Shown one piece after another: positions 1 through 6,483 of a stretch of DNA of 12,651 nt. The notes below the pieces were generated by a model. It did not search any database, was not told the DNA's origin, and saw only the letters and a list, made by a program, of their open reading frames with translations. A program made the translations under genes and the position numbers. Within the stretch, counting starts at the first letter, position 1, and every line of letters begins with the position of its first letter. The DNA is from an uncultured Eubacteriales bacterium (GTDB taxonomy: Bacteria > Bacillota > Clostridia > Oscillospirales > Oscillospiraceae): the NCBI GenBank assembly GCA_905202605.1, contig CAJKSU010000070.1:1-12651 (forward strand). Direction: 5' to 3'.

Positions 1-22
1 ATCCGGCGGGGGCTTGTGTGTT

Positions 23-412
23 TTATTGAAGCTTGCTCTGGCAGCGGGTCAGAAACGATTCGCTGCGGATGATGCAGCGGCGAACGGTGCCGCTGCCGAT
101 CTCACCGGCCTCATCATAGGCGGTGACGGAAAAGGTGAGCATTTTGCCCTTGATCTCCGTCAGACGGGCTTCCGCCCGGACTGCCATGCCCACGGGGGTG
201 GGAGCGGTGTGCTGAATGTCCATGGAAACGCCCACGGTGCTTTGACCATCCTCCAGTGCGCCGGAGACGGCGCTGCAGGTGGCTTCCTCCATCAGCGCCA
301 GCAGATAGGGCGTGCCGAATACAGGGAGAGAGCCGGAGCCGCAGACTGCGGCGGTTTTATCCTCGGTGACGCGGGCAGCCGACTGCCCGGTGCGTCCAAT
401 TTCAAGTTCCAT
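23..412 (-). CDS. FlK-like hotdog-fold acyl-CoA thioesterase
   Basis: A 129-residue single-domain protein of the fluoroacetyl-CoA thioesterase-like (FlK) branch of the hotdog superfamily, expected to hydrolyse a small acyl-CoA in the cytoplasm. The pattern GTP...MEEA...VGV..D.QHTAPTPVG is typical. Thr34, Glu42 and His68 have the same mutual spacing as the FlK catalytic residues Thr42, Glu50 and His76. An in-frame ATG lies 15 nt upstream at 427, but the GGAGG ribosome binding site (421-425) lies inside that stretch, 8 nt before the ATG at 412, so 412 is the start. The gene has its own promoter (446-474). The true substrate cannot be read from sequence: most family members in gut bacteria are annotated only as thioesterases, and fluoroacetate resistance is not implied. 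The stop codon is 22 bases from the window edge, so downstream context is missing. Confidence 0.85.
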   Translation of the reverse strand: MELEIGRTGQSAARVTEDKTAAVCGSGSLPVFGTPYLLALMEEATCSAVSGALEDGQSTVGVSMDIQHTAPTPVGMAVRAEARLTEIKGKMLTFSVTAYDEAGEIGSGTVRRCIIRSESFLTRCQSKLQ

Positions 413-445
413 TTGGAATACCTCCATCTAAGTCACGATGGGGAT

Positions 446-474
446 AGTATACGCCGGGATACGGGAAAACGCAA
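446..474 (-). promoter_or_regulatory. Sigma-A-type promoter of the FlK-like thioesterase gene
   Basis: Read on the minus strand there is TTGCGT (469-474), a 17-bp spacer, and TATACT (446-451, five of six consensus bases). The expected transcription start near 439 leaves a leader of about 27 nt before the ATG at 412, containing the GGAGG site. Spacing and the good -10 box support it; the -35 box is only half consensus. Confidence 0.55.
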
Positions 475-517
475 GACCTATTCCGACCCATCAGGCGTGT
501 TTCCGGCAAATAACCGC

Positions 518-1744
518 TTATTCCTTGGCCCAGGAGAGGAGACTGTTTTCCTGCTGCTCGGCAACCTGCCAGACTTCATGCAGCAGCAGGGCGGCGTCCC
601 GGCGGGTCAGGGGAGCGGACACGTCGCTGAGATCCTTAAGGCCTGCCTCCGCTGTGGCCTGCACTGCACCGGAAACCCATGCGGGGAGGGCGTCTGCATC
701 CCTGTCCGCCATGACGGTTTCGCTCTCCGAAAGCTCCAGCAGCCGGGAGAGCATCACCGCTGCTTCTCCCTGACGAATCGGCTGGTCTGCCAGCAGGGCA
801 AGGCCGTTTTCTGTGGGAACGCCGCTGATATAGCCGCATTTCAGGGCGGTACTGACATAGGGCTGGAGCCACAGGGGCGTGTCGTCCCCGTCGATCAGGC
901 CGGTTTCCAGCAGCTCCGGCTGCTGACGGGTCAGCGCCACGCACATGGCAATGAACTCCCCGCGGGAGACGGATTCCTCCGGGCAGAACAGCAGCTCACC
1001 GGCAACGGTTTTGCCGGAATAGATGCCGGATTCCCGGAGCCACACGGCGGCAAGCTGGGCGGGGTCGCCGTCCATATCCTGATAGGTGGCCTTATCTGAG
1101 GGCTTCTTGATCTGGATGCGCACGGTAGCCTCCTCGGAGGTGTTGCCGGCGGTGTCGGTGACCGTATAGGTAAAGCTGTCCTTGCCCACCTTATTCTCCT
1201 CCGGGGTATAGGTGACAGTGCCGTTTTCTCCAACCTCCAGCGTGCCGCGCTTTGGCTCCTTGACGATGGTGACGGTCAGAGCGTCGCCGTCAGGATCGGA
1301 AACCCGCAGGGAGATTTCGCCGGGGATGTTCTTATAGGTTTCAAACTCGGAATCCTCCGCCACCGGGGCCTCGTTCTTGCCGGAGCCGATTTTCAGGGTC
1401 ATCCGGGATTCCTCCCCAAGACCGTCTGGGGTGATGGACATGCAGGCCACTTCGGCCTCGCCGTCTGCACCGGTGACCGGCACAAAGGTCAGCAGATCCG
1501 CCTGCTGGGCGGTGAGTACGTCTCCGGGCTGAATGACTCGGCTGCCCAGCCGGAGCTTGCCAAGCGCTTCGTCTGGCACGCCGGTCATCATGACGCCCAG
1601 CGCGTCTGCCTTGCCGGTGAGCGCCGCAGGAGAGAAGCAGTATACGTCTCCCCATACCACGTCGGCTTCCGCCGCGGCGGCGGGAACAGCCAGCAGCAGG
1701 GCGGTAAGCAGCGCGGGGAGCATATGGGACAGGATACGTTTCAT
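518..1744 (-). CDS. Secreted Ig-like protein with three C-terminal SLH repeats
   Basis: A 408-residue exported surface protein. Residues 1-25 form a signal peptide (MKR, hydrophobic core LLTALLLAVP, Ala-rich end AAAAEA). Residues 26-125 have no family I recognise. Residues about 126-212 form a cadherin/Ig-like beta-sandwich domain (RVSDPDGDALTV, GTVTYTPE, DSFTYTVTDTAGN). Three S-layer homology repeats follow at about 221-271, 282-336 and 344-396, which normally anchor proteins non-covalently to pyruvylated secondary cell-wall polymer. No catalytic domain is visible, so a structural or adhesive role is inferred. The frame stays open upstream to 1912, but the signal peptide begins at the ATG at 1744, which follows GGAGG (1752-1756) by 7 nt. 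No convincing promoter was found in 1745-1930. That spacer holds a GC-rich hairpin near 1880-1905 and a TTTGCCGCGGCA palindrome near 1825. I see no terminator in the 90 bases after the stop. Confidence 0.85.
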   Translation of the reverse strand: MKRILSHMLPALLTALLLAVPAAAAEADVVWGDVYCFSPAALTGKADALGVMMTGVPDEALGKLRLGSRVIQPGDVLTAQQADLLTFVPVTGADGEAEVACMSITPDGLGEESRMTLKIGSGKNEAPVAEDSEFETYKNIPGEISLRVSDPDGDALTVTIVKEPKRGTLEVGENGTVTYTPEENKVGKDSFTYTVTDTAGNTSEEATVRIQIKKPSDKATYQDMDGDPAQLAAVWLRESGIYSGKTVAGELLFCPEESVSRGEFIAMCVALTRQQPELLETGLIDGDDTPLWLQPYVSTALKCGYISGVPTENGLALLADQPIRQGEAAVMLSRLLELSESETVMADRDADALPAWVSGAVQATAEAGLKDLSDVSAPLTRRDAALLLHEVWQVAEQQENSLLSWAKE

Positions 1745-1930
1745 AGGAAAACCTCCATTTTTGGCGGCGGAGCGGACTGCATGCATGGAAGCCGCCCTGC
1801 CGCATTTCATTTGCAGAGGTATTGTTTGCCGCGGCAGAAAAAATATTCCTATGACGCTGGAAATTCTTCGGGAGAATACAGCCGGCGGCGCAAAGCGCCC
1901 GCCCGTGCGCACATCATGGTACGATACTGT

Positions 1931-1967
1931 AAAATAACCCCCGCCAATCCCAACGGATCGGCGGGGG
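1931..1967 (-). terminator. Intrinsic terminator of the OFA-type transporter gene
   Basis: On the minus strand an 8-bp perfect stem CCCCCGCC/GGCGGGGG (1960-1967 with 1938-1945), extended by an inner ATCC/GGAT pairing, is followed directly by TTATTTT (1931-1937). It begins 19 nt after the transporter stop codon, the usual place. Confidence 0.9.
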
Positions 1968-1985
1968 CATTGCGCATCAGGGAAA

Positions 1986-3239
1986 TTACTTTGCGTTCCG
2001 GGTCTTGAGGTAGCGATTGATGTAGAGCATCAGGAACACGGGAATCGCAGCAGTGATTGCGCCCATGATGAAGGTAGAGGTTACATTTTCCACCGTAGCG
2101 TGGAGAATGGACTTGGACACAAAATTGAAGAAGATGGAGCTGAAGCCCAGTGCCAGCATGGCAACGCCGTAGTTGGTGCCGGAGTTCTTCGGCCCGAACA
2201 TATCGGTGCAGAGGGCGGCATTCAGCGCGGAGGGGCCGCCGTAGGCAAAGGCAATCAGCGCAATGGTGGCAAAGTAGCCATAGCCGCCGATGAAGGTCAG
2301 CAGGATCGCACCCACCAAAGTGATGCCGCAGAGCACATACATGGTGTTGAACCGGCCAATCTTATCGGACAGAGAGGCCATGATGAGCCGGCCGGCGGCA
2401 TTGGTGATGCCGGTGAAGGAAACGCAGGCCAGCGCCATAGCGGTGGTCAAACCGCGCTGCTCACCGAGATCCTTAATCAGCGGTACGCACAGGTTCCATG
2501 TGCCGTTGATGAAGAAGATGGAGAAGAACAGGCACCAGAAGGCGGGAACCTTGATGGCCTGACCCAGCGTGTAGTTCTGGTTGGTGGAAGCAGCCGCCTT
2601 GGGCAGGTTCAGGCTCTTAATATACTCGTCATCCGGCAGGGAGATAAAGCAGCAGGCGATGAGCCCCAGCACTGCGAATACGCCAGCCAGCGTGAGGAAT
2701 ACGGGGGTGAAGTTTACGATGCCCTCGGCATTCTTGTGTGCCTCCATAAGCATGTTGGAAACAGGGGTGAAGACCACGGTGGACAGGCCGAAGGCGGAGC
2801 AGGCCAGACCGGAAGCCAGACCGCGCTTATGGGGCAGCCACTTCTGGATGCAGGAGATGCATGCGCCATAGGCGAAGCCGGAGCCAAGACCTGCCATAAT
2901 GGCATAGGTGAAGTCCAGCAGGGCAATGGTCTTAACGAAGGCGGAGACTGCCACACCGGCAGAGAAGAGGATCACACCGGCAAAGCAGGTGAACTTGGGG
3001 CCCTTCTTGTCGTTGAGGAAGCCGCCGATCAGGTTGCCGAATACAAAGGCAAAGATCATGTAGGAGGATACCATGGTGGCGGCGCTGGAAACGCCGGCCT
3101 TGGCGGCATCGTCCATGCCTACGGAGTATGCGGCAATGATGTTGCCCTTAAATGCGCTCCACAGGTACAGGATACCCACGCACAGCTGAACCACAAGGCA
3201 TGCGATGATGGAAATCCAAGGGTTACTTTTCTTGTTCAA
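1986..3239 (-). CDS. OFA-family major facilitator (oxalate/formate-type antiporter)
   Basis: An inner-membrane transporter of about 417 residues with roughly 12 hydrophobic segments, the usual MFS size. The N-terminal VQLCVGILYLWSAFKG, the cytoplasmic loop NDKKGPKF and the region SGFAYGACISCIQKWLPHKRGLASGLACSAFG are typical of the OFA group (oxalate:formate antiporter OxlT and relatives such as YhjX). Substrates in this group are small carboxylates (oxalate, formate, lactate, pyruvate); which one applies here is not readable. Start choice: the frame runs to a TTG at 3299, but AAAAGGA lies 9 nt before the TTG at 3239, giving N-terminus (M)NKKSNPWISI, which fits the family. No in-frame ATG exists near the N-terminus. 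An out-of-frame ATG-AAT-TGA sits between the ribosome binding site and this TTG and overlaps it. The gene is monocistronic, with a strong promoter and its own terminator. Confidence 0.85.
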   Translation of the reverse strand: MNKKSNPWISIIACLVVQLCVGILYLWSAFKGNIIAAYSVGMDDAAKAGVSSAATMVSSYMIFAFVFGNLIGGFLNDKKGPKFTCFAGVILFSAGVAVSAFVKTIALLDFTYAIMAGLGSGFAYGACISCIQKWLPHKRGLASGLACSAFGLSTVVFTPVSNMLMEAHKNAEGIVNFTPVFLTLAGVFAVLGLIACCFISLPDDEYIKSLNLPKAAASTNQNYTLGQAIKVPAFWCLFFSIFFINGTWNLCVPLIKDLGEQRGLTTAMALACVSFTGITNAAGRLIMASLSDKIGRFNTMYVLCGITLVGAILLTFIGGYGYFATIALIAFAYGGPSALNAALCTDMFGPKNSGTNYGVAMLALGFSSIFFNFVSKSILHATVENVTSTFIMGAITAAIPVFLMLYINRYLKTRNAK

Positions 3240-3334
3240 TTCATTCAGTCCTTTTCTTACAAAATTATCGGGCAATCCGCAGACTCTAACAGAGGTCAAA
3301 GTAAGCAGGCTTGCCCCTTGCTTGTAACTCTGAC

Positions 3335-3364
3335 ATTATACCATGGTTTTTTGAAAATGTACAA
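3335..3364 (-). promoter_or_regulatory. Extended -10 promoter of the OFA-type transporter gene
   Basis: On the minus strand a perfect TATAAT (3335-3340) is preceded by TGG, giving the extended form TGNTATAAT. A weak TTGTAC (3359-3364) lies 18 bp upstream. The start near 3328 gives a leader of about 90 nt before the TTG at 3239. The leader contains an imperfect inverted repeat (GTAAGCA at 3301-3307 against TGCTTGTAAC about 15 bases further on). No known riboswitch was recognised in it. Confidence 0.7.
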
Positions 3365-3445
3365 GGGGTTGAAGGAATTGTGAAAATTTCTGTGAGATTT
3401 CGTTAAAATCTGTAGGGGGAGAGCGGGGAAAACTGTATAACTTGT

Positions 3446-3467
3446 GATATAGTTTGCCGAGGCAAAC
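3446..3467 (+). promoter_or_regulatory. Possible plus-strand extended -10 box overlapped by a palindrome
   Basis: TGATATAGT (3446-3453) fits an extended -10 (TGN plus five of six bases), with no recognisable -35. The 16-bp palindrome GTTTGCCGAGGCAAAC (3452-3467) overlaps its last bases and would cover the transcription start near 3460, a position suited to an operator. It is divergent from the transporter promoter at 3335-3364. This is inference from sequence only. Confidence 0.3.
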
Positions 3468-3561
3468 CGGAAGAAAGGAAAAGCCTGCCTCCGGCGGCGG
3501 GAGACAGGGGAAAAAGGAGCCTGACGCAGCGCAAAACTGCGGCAGGCTCCGTTGGCTTTTT
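3460..3561 (+). ncRNA. Candidate structured small RNA or attenuator, plus strand
   Basis: This is part of the 3300-3658 stretch without an intact gene. From a possible start near 3460 the RNA would run about 100 nt. It could form a small stem (CCTG.CTCC with GGAG.CAGG, about 3484-3507) and then a strong hairpin: GGAGCCTG (3516-3523) with CAGGCTCC (3543-3550) plus inner CGCAG/CTGCG. GTTGGC and five T (3557-3561) follow. AGCCTGCC (3482-3489) is perfectly complementary to GGCAGGCT (3541-3548), so an alternative fold that breaks the hairpin is possible. No plus-strand coding sequence follows, which argues against simple attenuation. It could equally be only the opposite face of the minus-strand terminator in the same DNA. 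Confidence 0.3.
3511..3550 (-). terminator. Strong intrinsic terminator, minus strand
   Basis: On the minus strand an 8-bp stem GGAGCCTG/CAGGCTCC and an inner 5-bp stem CGCAG/CTGCG, separated by one mismatch, are followed directly by TTTTT (3511-3515). It lies only 10 nt after the TGA at 3561 that ends the remnant frame, but 108 nt after the stop of the yczE-like gene. It therefore probably belonged to the gene whose 3' end remains, and now also serves the yczE-like gene. Confidence 0.85.
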
Positions 3562-3658
3562 CAGTTTACAGACGCCCGGCTGGAATCCAGAATCCCGCCG
3601 TGATTCATCTTATGATACAGCACCAGCAGCACGGCAGGCAGAATGAAACCACCGGATA
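3561..3658 (-). pseudogene. Probable 3' remnant of a membrane-protein gene
   Basis: Between the stop of the yczE-like gene and the terminator, one minus-strand frame reads about 33 codons ending in TGA at 3561. The peptide is IVSGGFILPAVLLVLYHKMN and then HGGILDSSRASVN. It has a hydrophobic segment, and codons rich in CTG, GTG and GCC like those of the neighbouring native genes and unlike the AT-richer yczE-like gene. A terminator 10 nt after the TGA is where a native gene would have one. The frame has no start or ribosome binding site of its own and runs back into the yczE-like gene out of phase. I read it as the surviving C-terminal end of a membrane protein whose front part was lost or replaced; the family is not recognised. 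A chance open stretch is possible. Confidence 0.4.
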
Positions 3659-4348
3659 CTATGCCGTTTTTTTCGGGGCAGAAGTCTCGAAAAACGGCGG
3701 CATCACGATTTTGGGGAAGAGCTTTCTTGACAGCCCAACAAATCTGCCTGTCAAGAGCACCGATGCAATAGAGTTGATCCAAACACTGATTTGATGGAAT
3801 GTCATAAGGCCGAGGGCGATGGAAATCAAATTGATGACCAGCGCAAGCACAACATAGATGGCATCCGCAATCATCTTCACATTGGCAAGCTGCTTGTGAT
3901 AGGTGTTTGCAATGACGTTGTTCAGTTCATCCGGCGCAGGAAGCATCAGGTCACAGCCGCTGATCAGTGCAACACCGAAGCCCTGAATGGCAATTCCCAC
4001 TACCAACGACAGAATTTTTTGCCAGAGCAGCAGCTCCGGAAACAGAGCGGTCCAGAGCCAGAGAAAAAAGTCAACAAGATAACCAAAGGGAACACCTACA
4101 CACATGCATAAAATGCTTTTCAGCGTCACACGCTTTTGAACAATAATTTGCAGAACAACGCACAATAGGTGAAGCAGAATGGTTGCATTGCCAAGGGTAA
4201 GCGGAGTGATGTTTGCTACCGCATCAGGCAATGCCGTAATCGGAGAGACACCCCAATGCGTGATTTTCAGCAGAACCAGACCAATTGCCATACAGACAAG
4301 TCCAATGATATACTGTAAAATCCGATGGGGTAATTGTTTGGTGCGCAT
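3659..4348 (-). CDS. YczE-type (YitT/YyaS-like) integral membrane protein
   Basis: A 229-residue protein with about five hydrophobic segments, similar in length and pattern to Bacillus YczE-group membrane proteins: an N-terminal RILQYIIGLVCMAIGLVLL, then the HWGVSPITALPDAVA motif, then TLGNA, and VPFGYLVDF before a later segment ending GCDLMLPAPDELNNVIA. The group's biochemical role is poorly known. Start: the ATG at 4348 follows GGGAGG by 6 nt. The frame continues upstream to 4435, but that part has no membrane or family character. The coding DNA is plainly richer in A/T than the genes on either side, suggesting acquisition by transfer. A promoter lies at 4446-4474. Near the stop, GCCGTTTTT (3663-3671) and AAAAACGGC (3690-3698) form a 9-bp inverted repeat. 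The nearest downstream terminator is 108 nt past the stop, behind a probable gene remnant. Confidence 0.75.
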   Translation of the reverse strand: MRTKQLPHRILQYIIGLVCMAIGLVLLKITHWGVSPITALPDAVANITPLTLGNATILLHLLCVVLQIIVQKRVTLKSILCMCVGVPFGYLVDFFLWLWTALFPELLLWQKILSLVVGIAIQGFGVALISGCDLMLPAPDELNNVIANTYHKQLANVKMIADAIYVVLALVINLISIALGLMTFHQISVWINSIASVLLTGRFVGLSRKLFPKIVMPPFFETSAPKKTA

Positions 4349-4445
4349 GATAATCCTCCCAAGGTTCGATAAGATGCCGAAGTTGGCGGTGTGCAGGCAG
4401 GGCCAAACTTTGCATACGAAATGTGACTGCCGCATACTAATCTAC

Positions 4446-4474
4446 ATTATAACGGCTTTTTCCCCAACTGTAAA
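4446..4474 (-). promoter_or_regulatory. Sigma-A promoter of the yczE-like gene
   Basis: On the minus strand TTTACA (4469-4474, five of six), a 17-bp spacer, and a perfect TATAAT (4446-4451). Transcription from about 4439 gives a leader of about 90 nt, in which no known riboswitch was recognised. The promoter sits just downstream of the queuosine operon, which has no clear terminator, so some read-through into the yczE-like gene is possible. Confidence 0.75.
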
Positions 4475-4525
4475 ACTCGAATTCATGCGATCGGTTACAA
4501 TAAAAAGATGTGATACGGCGCAGGG

Positions 4526-4918
4526 TTACGCCAAAACCTGCCCCGACGCGGTGACGCGGGCAATGAGCGCCCCGGTGTCATCGGTGACGGAGGTTTCGTA
4601 GTAGACGGTGGTTCTGCCCCGGCGAAGCTCCTGACTTCTGGCATAGAGGGTGGAGCCTTGGGACGCCCGAAGAAAGGTGATCTGGCTGGTGGTAGTCACG
4701 TCCGGGGCGTGCCCGAAGTTCGAGGCTACCGCAAAGGCGAAGTCCGCCAGCATAAACACCGCCCCGCCCATGACCCGGCCTGCGGCGTTTTGATGATGGG
4801 GCGTGACGGTCATGGAGCAAAGGGCATAGTCCGACCCAATCTCCTCGATGACTGCGCCGTTCTCCGTGGCAAAGCGATCCTGAGCGAAGAACGCCCGTGC
4901 TTCCTCTAATTTCGTCAT
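4526..4918 (-). CDS. PaaI-family hotdog thioesterase
   Basis: A 130-residue cytoplasmic hotdog-fold thioesterase. The run H42-x-N44-xx-G47-xxx-G51-G52 followed by LADFAFAVASN, with Asp59 at the place of the PaaI catalytic aspartate, is the PaaI signature. The family acts on phenylacetyl-CoA and other aryl- or acyl-CoA thioesters; the substrate here is unknown. The ATG at 4918 shares ATGA with the TGA of mutY, and a GGAGGAG site lies within the end of mutY, so the two are translationally coupled. It is the last gene of the queuosine operon. The frame stays open upstream through mutY, but that stretch is the mutY coding region in another phase. No intrinsic terminator was found in 4475-4525, only a 4-bp GGCG/CGCC stem well before a T run. 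It belongs to a different hotdog subfamily from the FlK-like protein at 23-412. Confidence 0.85.
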   Translation of the reverse strand: MTKLEEARAFFAQDRFATENGAVIEEIGSDYALCSMTVTPHHQNAAGRVMGGAVFMLADFAFAVASNFGHAPDVTTTSQITFLRASQGSTLYARSQELRRGRTTVYYETSVTDDTGALIARVTASGQVLA

Positions 4919-5967
4919 GAATGCTCCTCCTGAAAGTCCGGCAAAAACTGCCGGAACGCGGTGGGCAGGGCATGCTCTCCGCCGGATTTGTCTGCCCAGA
5001 GAAACTGGGGGGACTTGACGGCGCAGTGGAGCCGAGCGCCCAGCATGTTCCACTGAATGTGGGTGAAAATATGGGTGCGGGTGACCAGCTTTTCCAGATA
5101 TTCCGGCTGGAGACCCCAGTCCTCGGCGGCCTTGACGATTTCCTCCGGGGAAAGATGACCGGGGAGGTGGGGGAACTGATACAGTCCCGCCAAAAGGCCG
5201 GTATCCGGGCGGCGCTCCAAAGCAATCTCGTCCCCGCAGGAGAGCAGAAATACGGTCATATCCTCCTGCCGCCGGGGCTTTTTGGGCTTGCGGACGGGAA
5301 GAGCGTCTATGGTGCCGCATTTCAGCGCCAGACAGTGGGCGCGAACAGGACATTCATCGCACAAAGGCGCGCCGTTGGGCAGGCAGACCGTGGCACCCAG
5401 CTCCATCAGGCTCTGGGTGAAGGTTCCCGTGTCCTTCGGATAAATCTCCGCCAGTGCGGCGGTGATGGCGCGTTTGACCTTGGGATCGTCGGTACAGCCG
5501 TGATAATCGCAGAGCCGGGCGGCCACCCGCAGTACATTCCCGTCCACCGCCGGGGTCTTTGCCCCAAAGCAGATGGAGGAAATGGCTCCGGCGGTGTAAT
5601 CCCCGATGCCGGGGAGCTTCCGGATGGCGGCGTAGTCCTGAGGAAATTCACCGTGATGGGCGGTCATGATCTCCATTGCCGCCTTTTTGAGGTTCCGGGC
5701 GCGGGTATAATAGCCCAGCCCTTCCCAGAGCTTTAAAAGCTCCGGCTCCGGCACCTCCGCCAGATCGGAAATTCTGGGCAGGCGGCTGAGAAACCGGGCA
5801 TAGTAGCCCTTGACCGCCTCCACACGGGTCTGCTGGAGCATGATCTCCGACACCCAGACATGGTACGGCTCCTGATCCCTGCGCCATGGCAGGTCGCGGT
5901 GATGGGCGGCGTACCAGTCCGGAAGCAGCCGGGGCAGCGACGCAAGGGGAGTAAACTGCTGCTCCAT
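4915..5967 (-). CDS. mutY: Adenine DNA glycosylase MutY
   Basis: A 350-residue base-excision repair enzyme that removes adenine mispaired with 8-oxoguanine. The catalytic Glu41 lies in SEIMLQQT, the helix-hairpin-helix LPGIGDYTAGAI is at 118-129, and Asp142 lies in VDGNVLRV. The Glu-Asp distance of 101 residues equals that of E. coli E37/D138. Four cysteines (195, 203, 206, 212) form the 4Fe-4S cluster motif; the first gap is seven residues instead of the six in E. coli, a spacing I believe is common in clostridial MutY. The C-terminal Nudix-like domain (about 235-345) carries an FTH (301-303), matching the F-S/T-H loop that reads 8-oxoguanine. The ATG at 5967 directly abuts the queF TAA, with an AGGTGG site inside the end of queF. 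It shares ATGA with the downstream thioesterase. Its place in a queuosine operon is unusual, and the active site looks intact. Confidence 0.96.
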   Translation of the reverse strand: MEQQFTPLASLPRLLPDWYAAHHRDLPWRRDQEPYHVWVSEIMLQQTRVEAVKGYYARFLSRLPRISDLAEVPEPELLKLWEGLGYYTRARNLKKAAMEIMTAHHGEFPQDYAAIRKLPGIGDYTAGAISSICFGAKTPAVDGNVLRVAARLCDYHGCTDDPKVKRAITAALAEIYPKDTGTFTQSLMELGATVCLPNGAPLCDECPVRAHCLALKCGTIDALPVRKPKKPRRQEDMTVFLLSCGDEIALERRPDTGLLAGLYQFPHLPGHLSPEEIVKAAEDWGLQPEYLEKLVTRTHIFTHIQWNMLGARLHCAVKSPQFLWADKSGGEHALPTAFRQFLPDFQEEHS

Positions 5968-6468
5968 TTAACGGTTGTCCACCTTTTCCGGGTAGAGGTC
6001 ATGCTGAGAAAGGCGCAGCCATGCGACCTCCTCCCAGCGGGTGCCGGGCTTGCCGTAGTTGCAGTAGGGGTCGATGGAAAGACCGCCGCGGGGGGTGAAC
6101 TTGCCCCAGACCTCGATATATTTGGGATCCATGAGCCGGATGAGATCCTTCATGATGATGTTCATGCAGTCCTCATGGAAGTCTCCGTGGTTCCGGAAGG
6201 AGAACAGATAGAGCTTGAGGGACTTGCTCTCTACCATGCGCTCGCCGGGAACATAGCTGATATAGATGGTGGCGAAGTCCGGCTGTCCGGTTTTCGGGCA
6301 GAGGGAGGTGAACTCCGGGCAGTTGAATTTGACGAAATAATCGTTGTCGGGATGCTTGTTGGGGAATGTCTCCAGCACTTCAGGGGCGTAATCGGTGGGA
6401 TATTTGGTTCCGGCGGCGCCCAGAGCGGTTACGCCGGTGAGCTCGGTTTCGGTTCTTCCAGATGCCAT
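5968..6468 (-). CDS. queF: NADPH-dependent 7-cyano-7-deazaguanine (preQ0) reductase QueF
   Basis: A 166-residue tunnelling-fold enzyme that reduces the nitrile of preQ0 to the aminomethyl group of preQ1, the last free-base step before transfer into tRNA. The short single-domain YkvM type is shown by length and by Cys57 (TSLCPKTGQPDFA), which forms the thioimide, with Asp64 seven residues later as in B. subtilis C55/D62. The NADPH-binding QueF motif ESKSLKLYLFSFRNH begins at residue 80, and His98-Glu99 bind the substrate. The ATG at 6468 has AGGAGA 6-7 nt upstream. It starts 15 nt after the queC stop and its TAA abuts the mutY ATG, so it is firmly inside the operon. Confidence 0.97.
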   Translation of the reverse strand: MASGRTETELTGVTALGAAGTKYPTDYAPEVLETFPNKHPDNDYFVKFNCPEFTSLCPKTGQPDFATIYISYVPGERMVESKSLKLYLFSFRNHGDFHEDCMNIIMKDLIRLMDPKYIEVWGKFTPRGGLSIDPYCNYGKPGTRWEEVAWLRLSQHDLYPEKVDNR

Positions 6469-6483
6469 GGGGATTCTCCTTTC

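Noticed and set aside
1..22. Possible terminator of the first gene at the window edge (GCCCCCGCCGG on the minus strand)
   Set aside because: Only one arm of a possible hairpin is inside the window, so it cannot be supported.
14..1099. Long plus-strand frames at 14-1099, 2100-3383, 4921-5736, 5860-6945 and 7026-8123
   Set aside because: Each is antisense to recognised minus-strand genes, has no ribosome site or family motif, and shows the composition of a mirror frame.
1745..1912. N-terminal extension of the SLH protein up to 1912
   Set aside because: The signal peptide starts at 1744 with a GGAGG site; the extension would bury the signal peptide and has no family character.
3460..3510. Resemblance to a cyclic-di-GMP-I riboswitch (GGCAAACC ... 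AAAGCC order)
   Set aside because: The conserved GACGCAAAGC block, the GNRA-capped stem and the closing GGTTGCCG-type strand are absent, and no plus-strand gene follows.
5332..5385. Altered first cysteine spacing (seven residues) in the MutY 4Fe-4S motif as a defect
   Set aside because: All four cysteines are present, and this CxPNGxPxC form is, as far as I recall, usual in clostridial MutY.
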